From Azadirachta indica (Eukaryota; Streptophyta; Magnoliopsida; Sapindales; Meliaceae), in assembly GCA_022749755.1 (NCBI GenBank), contig CM040444.1:17033274-17097273 (forward strand): 64,000 nt of DNA. The letters are read 5' to 3'. Position numbers and translations under genes: made by a program. Below the pieces are notes generated by a model, which was given only the letters and a program-made list of their open reading frames with translations, had not been told where the DNA came from and did not search any database. Below are positions 49,701 through 64,000 of this stretch, one piece after another. Within the stretch, counting starts at the first letter, position 1. Each line of letters starts with the position of its first letter.

Positions 49701-51291
49701 TGTAAATTCATCTGGTTTATATCGAGGAATAATTCAAAGAAACGCATTAAAGTATCTTCTTTTACCATATAGTAGTTATTAAGTGTTCCGTTCTTTGAGA
49801 AGAATCGGGCAGTTGAGAATGCAATATCTTCTGCTGCTCTTTGGGATGGTGGGTCTCCAAATACCCTAAACCTGTAATTATTCAACATTTATGTCATTCA
49901 GCATAAAAAATTTGCACTCATAATTATGGCATTGGTAATCTTCGGGACAAATACTCACTGAGCAGTCCAGTTCTCAGTCCAAAGAGAAGGCTTGTTGGGC
50001 TTATTGGGGCCAATGAAAGTATCTCCACAGTGCCTTCCATTGCAAGTATTGATCTGCACATTCAATCATGTGTTATCAGTGACCTGTAGAATTTGCAACT
50101 GACGTATTATTTTTCAGGTATATTGTCATACAAAAAACTTACAACAGGATCAGGAGCATCTTTCTGCTTGCACATAAGCCATGGGACTCCAGTTTTCAAC
50201 CCCACAGCCAAGTTTCCTGCCCACTGCACGTAACTATCTCCCTTTTCTTTGTATGCAAGCTGGATAGTGTTGTACTCGTTTTCAATCTGCGTTGTTATGT
50301 TAAAAATGAGTGTCATTATCAGAACTACATCCACAAAAATTGCATGTAAAATGTAAAATCTTAGAACACTATACTAGGAAGGAACTGAACCTGCGCTAAG
50401 ATGATGGGGCCGCCTTGTGAAGCAAATAACTTCTCCTTTTTCATCATTTCGCTGATCATCGTAACATAATTTTTCATGTGGAACTGAAAATGGGAAAATT
50501 TTTAGTCACACAACTAGATTTCCGCATTGGAATTGAATCACAGAAGTATAGAACTTTTACCTTGAATGGTTCATTATCAGAACGGAATGTGATACCGGGG
50601 ACCTCCCTCAGCCAATAAGGCAATCCTCTGAGGTTTTAAAATCAAAATCACAAAGTTGGATAAATAAAGAACATATCAATTGGAAGAAGAAATTATACTG
50701 AAAGAAATTGAATCATACCCGTGATTCCATTCAGCTTGAATGAAAGGACCAACTCGGAGAGTTGCATACATATTATTTTCTGCAATCAGCTTGATGAATT
50801 TCACCAAATCATATTGTCCTTCAAAATTGAACTGCAAAATTGAAACAATATAGGACAGTCAATCTTTATATATACCAACGTAAATACTTAAAACTTTCTG
50901 TGCAAAATCATATCGTTAAACCTGGCCTTGCACCGGTTCATGAACATTCCAGAAAACATAAGTCTGAATCACATTCAAGCCTCCGCGTTTCGCCTTCCTA
51001 ATTAGGTCTGGCCACATCTGAATGACAATTCAACACAATCATCAATTGATCTGTTTTCGTAAAAACTCAAGACAAAATTCCACAAAACACCATAATCAAA
51101 AGAGTCTTTACATCGGGGGTGCTCCGAGTGTAATGAATCGAGCCGGAGAAAAGCAACTCCCTGTCGCCATTGATGATCAAAGACCTCCCATCATAAATTA
51201 CACCAACGTTTTTCTTTTCCTTAACAATTGCTGCAGATGAAACCAGTACAAGGCTAAGGAGCGTTAAAATAATAACTTGGCTTGTGGCCAT
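46751..51291 (-). CDS. Beta-galactosidase, GH35, with C-terminal SUEL lectin domain (19 exons, 834 aa)
   Basis: Secreted exo-beta-galactosidase acting on cell-wall galactans or arabinogalactans. Exons, 5' to 3': 51291-51112, 51017-50922, 50831-50719, 50627-50561, 50483-50391, 50286-50143, 50053-49959, 49871-49766, 49679-49595, 49484-49366, 49127-48966, 48879-48692, 48583-48474, 48376-48267, 48178-48071, 47966-47862, 47615-47470, 47386-47038, 46879-46751; 835 codons with stop. [20 protein letters not shown] is a signal peptide. The GH35 signature [13 protein letters not shown] is at 176-188, with the acid/base Glu in the ENE triad (about Glu187) and the nucleophile in LWTENWTAQ (about Glu258). 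The C-terminal 110 residues form a Cys-rich galactose-binding (SUEL) lectin-like domain ([34 protein letters not shown]). Closest to the Arabidopsis BGAL7/11-15 type by feel; the exact orthologue is uncertain. Confidence 0.94.
47645..47772. mobile_element. Small repeat element in a beta-galactosidase intron (family C, copy 2)
   Basis: About 130 bp in the intron between exons 47470-47615 and 47862-47966. It shares AAAATCGCTAGCTGTCAAATATAAATG-like sequence (compare AAAATCGTTAAATGTCAAATA in the synaptotagmin intron), GTTTATCAAAAG, CTCAAAGCACA and an AACTAGGCCT-like end. It is internally deleted relative to copy 1. Confidence 0.45.
49205..49322. mobile_element. Small repeat element in a beta-galactosidase intron (family C, copy 3, degraded)
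   Basis: About 120 bp in the intron between exons 48966-49127 and 49366-49484. Shared words with copies 1 and 2: ATCACTCAATGTCAAATACA, AAAGTTGGTGTTTACCACTG and GCATTTTCAAAG. The ends are poorly preserved. Confidence 0.35.
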
Positions 51292-52706
51292 TGTTAAGCA
51301 CCCCTCCCTAACCCGAACCCCCAAACGGGTTCTTTCTGGAATCGAGGTTTGTATATGATTTACTCTACAGCGATCCAAAACATGGGACTTCGATCGGACA
51401 TTGGGTAATACTGTGATATAGGGGAAGTGCAAGGTTTAGAGGAAACTTCGGAGAAAATTTTCTCTCTCTTTCCTGCACTTTCTTACTATTTCCATTAAAA
51501 CTTTTTTTTCTCTTTGGATTGATGCTAATATTGGAGGCAGTCTGAGTTGGAGGTCTGCATTAAGACCGGATGGGCTTAAGACTCGGTTCTTGAGCTTTTT
51601 ATGTGTAACAAGAATTCGAAAGTGGCGGGCATATTAACAGACTTTTAAAACTTTCCTTAGCGTTTTTTTCCTGTTAATTAATTGATGGTCGTATGACAGC
51701 ATGACATTTTGACTTGCTGGTCTTCAAACGTGAAAAGATTTTAGTTACAATAATTACTGTTAAATTCTCATCCGAAAAACAATCGGGAATAAAATAAATA
51801 AATTTGTGAACTCAAAATGTACATCCCATATCGGTAATTAGGGAAAAAAAAATTGTTATTAACTCGATAAAATAAATTTTGCTATTTGATTCAACAGAGA
51901 TAATTCTTAAAATATTGCAAGAACTTAAAAATTCGAATCATGTACCTATTAAAAGTAGGAAAGATGCTTAATTTATATTTACATAATATTTGTTTTTAAA
52001 AAAATATTAAAGGAAATCATCTATGTATGTATTTTTTACATTAAATCTCAATGAGAAAATAATTTTTATTAAGTTTGCATGTTTATTAATTATACAATTG
52101 AGTTATATCACATTATATCTACCATGGCTCTCATAATTAAACATCCCCTTCTAAAAAAGGCAATATATATAAATTGATATACTTTCAATCTAGAGATACC
52201 AAATAAGTTAAGATATTATAATATGCCAAATACAACAATTTTACATATCACCATGATATAAAAGTTTTTGTAAATTTTTATGCAATTCATATTTTACATG
52301 AGTCAATATAGGAAGTAATTGAAAACCTAAAATAAAACACAAATGAAGTTAAAATTTTGATTATCACAACACACCCTATTGATTAATTCTTCTTGAAATT
52401 TGAGAGTAAGTGTTGATTTGTATGTCTTAACTTTTAACCGCAACTCGGAAACCAATTTTTCCCAATTCTTTTAATTTTATTTCTGTAATCAAACACAGTC
52501 TTACCTCCAAATAACTATATGAAGAAACGGTGCCGTTTAATTTCTCACACAAAATTGGATTAAGAGCGTTTTGCTGTAATTGTTCCCTCCTGAAAAAATT
52601 AAACTCTCCCGCCAAAACAAAATCCAGTTTATTTTTCTCTTTTATTATCTAACGAGAAAAAATCAAGACTCCTTTCCAGCGAGTTTCTTCCCAAAATTCA
52701 GTACAA
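51292..52706. other. Divergent intergenic region, beta-galactosidase / MCM10
   Basis: About 1.4 kb, mostly AT-rich. On the MCM10 side it has an AAACGGTGCCGTTT near-palindrome (52525-52538) and an E2F-type site (52607-52616). On the beta-galactosidase side the frame stays open upstream of the signal peptide to 51432, which I treat as leader. No gene or mobile element seen. Confidence 0.6.
52607..52616 (-). promoter_or_regulatory. E2F-type site upstream of MCM10
   Basis: TCCCGCCAAA, i.e. TTTGGCGGGA on the other strand, about 90 nt before the MCM10 ATG. It matches the E2F/DP consensus found in S-phase genes, and MCM10 is a DNA replication factor, so cell-cycle control is a reasonable inference. 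Occupancy is unknown. Confidence 0.6.
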
Positions 52707-55700
52707 ATGTCGAGCCACCAAGAAGATCTCGACCTTCTCCTCTCTCTGCAAGACAGGGTTTTAGAAACACCTCCTGGTTCGCCTTCAAACCTCCGTTCGT
52801 CTTCACCAGGTACACAGTACGCTGCGATTTTGTTTATTCCCACGTTCTTATTGAACATTGGCATTCAATAGGTTTACGTTTCATTAATTTTTCTCTTACC
52901 ATTGTCGAAAAAACGATCTGGGTGTCTCTTAGTTTCGTCTGCTTTTTACATCTGCATTGAATGCGCATTGTCATCCAAGTATATATGTTTTCCTAAAACT
53001 TGATATAGTTAGTTCTTTGTTAATAGTAATTTGCAATGTATGGAATGTTTGTTCTATATCTATCTATGGGCGTCTTGCAATTTCGTGTCTTTGACTCCAT
53101 TAGGAACATTCTAGGGTTTTATATTGTTATTCTCTGATATTTTTTACTCTCTTAATAAATGGTAAATATCTTCTATTGTGTAAATTTTATGTGGGTACGT
53201 CTTAGTTTTCAGTAATTTTGTAGGGTACCTATCTGATGATGGATCTACGAGGCAAAGAGGGCAGGTGGACATGTCTGCTTTTAGAGATGTTGTTCAAGAT
53301 TGTCTTGATTATGAGCCAAAACCAGTTCAAAAAACTATAAAACAAAAACTATCAAAGAACTTAAATGATCCCGAAGTTGAGAAGTTTTCTGGGTTACGTA
53401 TAAGGTAAATTGAAGTGAACTGTAATTCCAAATAATAATAATAATAAAAATTATAGAATGCTTTTGGGATATTGGTTGATGCTCATCTTGATTGATTAGA
53501 ATCAAAATAACCAAAAAATTTTCTAACATTCTCCCTCTTTTTTCTTCAGGAACCAAGTGCTCACACCTGCAGAGCTTAGTGAGCGTTTCTCGGAGATCAG
53601 ATTTGTGCGGTTATCCACTATAAAGTACTTCATTGCACTTCTATGCTTTTTTTGTTTACGAAACTCTTCCACTACTAGCGAGAATATGACTTCCAAACTG
53701 CTGACTTAATATATTTAACATGATTTGGGTTGCAAACTTGCAATGTTGTAGTGATTTTATATGTTGGCTTCTTGTAGGAATTTATTGGCGGGGGATACTC
53801 TTTCAGGTTGTTGGGTGACTGTTGGAGTGTTGACAGAGAAAGGACATCCTAAGACTAGTTCTATAGGACAGAACTATTGCATATGGAAAATTGGGTGTTT
53901 GGATGAAAATAATACCTCTCTTTTTTTGTTTGGCAATGCTTATCAGCAGAACTGGAAAGAGCAGGCTGGAACAGTTTTTGCACTATTCAATTGCAGCGTC
54001 CGCAAAGACACCACGGTATCAAGTTGTCATGTGCTGATAAGGTTAAGTTAGTTACTCGTCATCAAGATGTTAAAGTTTTTGTTTGTTATTGCAGGGAACG
54101 GGTTTCTCTTTGAGTGTGACCTCTGCAAATCAAATTCTAAATATGGGTACTTCAGTTGACTATGGAGTTTGCAAGGGAAAGAGAAAGGATGGAATGGCTT
54201 GTACTGTTGTCATAAATAAGTATGTTTCAGGCACTCCTTACATCTCCTTGTTTTACTTCATACATCAGTAATTGCTTTGATCCATTCTTTTGGTATGAAT
54301 TAGAGTTTTATAAAACAATTTTTCTAATAAGAAATGCCATTTTGATAAACATTTCTGTTTAGTTTGTGGGCTATGGTTGAGAACTCTTTCAAGCGAAGAG
54401 AATGTCAAGGATTTCTTGTGTCTGCTTTTGAATATTGATAAGTAGTTCATCACAAGATTGCTGGCTTTGGTTGAGACAGTAGTTGATGGCCATTGTTGCA
54501 GATTAATTTTACTGATTAATTGTTAAATTCGAGAGTCATTTGTCCTTTTCTTTTTCTTTTTTCAAGAGTTTCTCTCATTGTATGATAAAAAATCTTTGAA
54601 CTATCTCTGAGGTACTCTCTCTTGTGATGACAAGTAATACTTTGGTCTCTACTCGAAAGTGATTATGGATATGCTATTCTTTCACCAACTTATACATGAA
54701 AAATCTCACTTTACCTGGTATATTTGAATAGTTATCATGTCTTTTTTAATTTCTTATAAGGCTATTTCATAGCATTCTTAGTTTCATATGAAACCTAGAA
54801 TCTCAGTCAAGTTCAAGTTTGTGAATCACCTATCCATTTGTATCTGCCACACTAGTGATTTTTGATACTTCAACTTTTTGACCCACTGTGAATTTTCAGG
54901 CGAAAGGGGATATATTGCAGTTATCATAAATCAGTAAGCGTAACTGTCCTAGTCCTCATTCTTGTTTGATCAGTATATCTTCACAGAAAACTTGTTAATC
55001 AGTATTTACTTTTCCCACAGAAAGAATCAGATAGACTTTCCACAACGCGAACTGAATTAAAGGGAGGGTAGGTCATAAATAATTGGCATCCTTTGAATCT
55101 TTTTGCTATTGTAAAATAAGCAGTATTTGTATTAGTTTCATTTTCTTAATTATTCTTCACAAATGACTCCAATTTGTCATTTTTTGACTTACAGGAACTT
55201 GAGAACAGCATTCAGGGGTCCTCTTAAGTCCGAAGGAATTTACTTGGTTGACCCTCTAACCAACAAATCAAGCTTAAAAAAGCCGAAGCAGCCAATGAAG
55301 GTATTGTCAGTGGAAGGGCTCAAAAAGGCTTTAAGGTTTGTCATAGATAGGATTAATATTATCCATCAAATGCATATATGTGCAATGTGCTCGCAACTTG
55401 CTGCCAATGAGCTTGATCAATGTACTTGAATGATCAGTAATGCAGGTAAAGTGACAACAAATACTCATTCACAAGGAATAAGATTTCTTACAGAAATGGC
55501 AGGTATAAAATAGCAAGTCTTTTCTGCTTATGCTAGATGTAACTACAGCAATGTCATGACACATATTACTTTGTTACTGCAGAGAAAATGGGTCCAAAAA
55601 CTGTAAATAAAGAAACTGTAATGCTGGGTCGACAAATTACTAACTTAGAGAAGAGGTAAACTATGTACTTGATTACCATTAAGCAGATGTTGTATAGTAA

Positions 55701-55909
55701 TCAGTTACGGTTAGTTTCTCATGGACAATTATTGGTCAAACCTCAGGAAAGCTTGTACTGTGAAACCAGATCCATCACGGGTTATCAACCGACAACCAGA
55801 TACCAAAAGAAAGAAAACAGAACAGGGCCAAGTGTCGACTGACAAAACTAAACTTGGAACAGGGAAAATGATTGAATTAGACATTGTTAGTTCAGATGAA
55901 GAAATTTGA
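52707..55909 (+). CDS. MCM10: Minichromosome maintenance protein 10 homologue (11 exons, 414 aa)
   Basis: Nuclear DNA replication initiation and elongation factor that links the CMG helicase with polymerase alpha. Exons 52707-52809, 53224-53404, 53550-53624, 53778-54015, 54095-54219, 54900-54933, 55021-55067, 55195-55335, 55438-55502, 55583-55655, 55747-55909 sum to 415 codons with stop; plant MCM10 proteins are about 400 aa. The OB fold covers roughly residues 100-215 (SGLRIRNQVLTPAELSERFS, TLSGCWVTVGVLTEKGHPKT, WKEQAGTVFALFNCSV). The adjoining zinc finger uses Cys225, Cys235, Cys247 and His250 (VCKGKRKDGMACTV and GIYCSYHKS). Then come LSVEGLKKALSNAGKVTTN and a basic, disordered C-terminus ending SSDEEI. 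The animal C-terminal domain is absent, as usual in plants. Exon 9 must use the first of two nearby acceptors; the second leads into a stop. Confidence 0.95.
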
Positions 55910-62252
<6,343 letters not shown>

Positions 62253-63354
62253 TTCTTCAAAACGAGTGGTTGACAGAGGAAAGATGACCAGTTAGCCATA
62301 AACACTTCTTTTTACCCTCTATGTTCTCCTCATCACTTCCCAGCTCAAGGAAGAAGCAGAGGTTTATAGTCCCAGCTGACCAAACTTGAGGGCTACTTAG
62401 AAGCGTCAGATTATGCATTTTCTCACCTTTTGGGTTGTGTTTGATTTTGTATATTAATAATTTACGTCTTATCTGTTTTAACTTGCACATCTATTCTTTT
62501 CTTTAGGTCAAGTTCAACAAGATGTACTGACTAGAATGAGGAAATCTATGATAAAACTGAACTGGTTCCTCTTGTATCATGTTTTATAATCAGACACTGA
62601 TTTAGTAGTACATTTTAAGGAAACTTCCATTGCATTTCTTCTTTATCGTCAAATGGTATTAGACGGAGAAACAAAGTTGAAGATGCTGATTGTTTTGTTT
62701 TTAAATAGAAGCAAGGATATTACGCGTCTGTAGAATATTTCCGGTTGGCAGAATATTTCTTTCGCTTATCCTTTTGCAGTATTTTGTAATCAATTTACGT
62801 GGTGTGCTTTACATCCATCAGTTTCACAGCTTTTCAAGATTCTCAGCAAACCGTTTCTCCCTATTCAGCTAAGCGAGAATATTTTTCTTTTTGGATTGTC
62901 GGTTGTGTTCATTGGCTTGTATCAATATCTTAAAAGCAAGATTTCCTTTTATGATTTCTTTTTTTAATCTTCTTTCTCTCGGCATCAATGATTTCCATAA
63001 GCGAAATATTTGGTTTACAAAGAAAAATAAAACAGAAATCGGAATAGAATGATTTTTCTCTCTGGTTTTATTGACCTACTTTGGATGGATATATTTCAAG
63101 TCTTTTTATGATTTATAAAACTCCATGATTCTTTACTGACCTACTTTTTCTGTATCCTGGAATTTATACTGCGCGCACTTTCATCACTCCAGAAAAGAAT
63201 TGGTGGACCTTGCCATTTGCATTTCTCTCTCTCTTCTCCAACCCCTGCAATTTTTCACCATTAAATACACATCCAATTCCTGCTGCAGTTTAAACGAAGT
63301 TTAGTTTCCTTCTTCCATATCTCCATTCTTCACTCAATTCTGTCAATTGCTCTG
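62253..63354. other. Spacer between the ROP and UBC genes
   Basis: About 1.1 kb between tandem genes, holding ROP 3' UTR and then the UBC promoter and leader. A TTAAATAC run at 63262-63269, about 90 nt upstream of the UBC ATG, may serve as a weak TATA element. Nothing else recognised. Confidence 0.55.

Positions 63355-64000
<646 letters not shown>

Noticed and set aside
51292..51432. In-frame upstream ATG that would lengthen the beta-galactosidase by 47 residues
   Set aside because: The longer N-terminus would bury the clear signal peptide that starts at 51291, and a secreted GH35 enzyme needs it at the end. The stretch is better read as 5' leader that happens to lack stops.

Overview
This is nuclear DNA from a flowering plant, very likely a eudicot and probably a woody rosid. 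A Citrus-like genome is my guess from the protein flavour only and is not proven. The evidence is split genes with GT..AG introns, AT-rich intergenic DNA full of microsatellites, and plant-only families (R2R3-MYB, ROP GTPase, HECT ligase UPL3, tail-anchored peroxisomal ascorbate peroxidase). I resolved ten protein-coding genes to exon level; in nine the exon lengths keep one reading frame from start to stop or to the window edge. The exception is UPL3, whose first exon carries an apparent +1 frameshift.

Layout: an amino-acid permease (219-2434, minus) lies head-to-head with the 20S proteasome alpha-7 subunit gene (4333-6830, plus). A long AT-rich gene-free tract (about 6.8-15.5 kb) follows. 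Then come a subgroup-4 R2R3-MYB repressor (15524-16443, minus), a repeat-rich spacer with two copies of one MITE family, a peroxisomal membrane ascorbate peroxidase (21424-26086, minus) and a synaptotagmin/E-Syt (27054-32137, minus). Synaptotagmin is head-to-head with the HECT E3 ligase UPL3 (about 35951-45135, plus). UPL3 converges on a GH35 beta-galactosidase (46751-51291, minus), which is head-to-head with the replication factor MCM10 (52707-55909, plus). Last are a type-I ROP/RAC GTPase (59222-62252, plus) and the first 107 codons of a UBC8/10-class ubiquitin-conjugating enzyme (63355 to the window end, plus).

The genes are mostly unrelated neighbours, as is normal in plants. Three (proteasome alpha-7, UPL3, UBC) belong to the ubiquitin-proteasome system but do not form a cluster. 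I saw no biosynthetic cluster, NLR array, organellar insertion, CRISPR array, rRNA or tRNA gene, and no convincing new biological system.

The observations most worth a second look are: the UPL3 exon-1 frameshift; three small terminal-inverted-repeat element families, one sitting in (TA)n microsatellites and one present three times within introns; two promoter-like GC islands with no gene beside them; an E2F-type site just upstream of MCM10; and the microsatellites in and around the MYB gene, one of which encodes a poly-Asn run.
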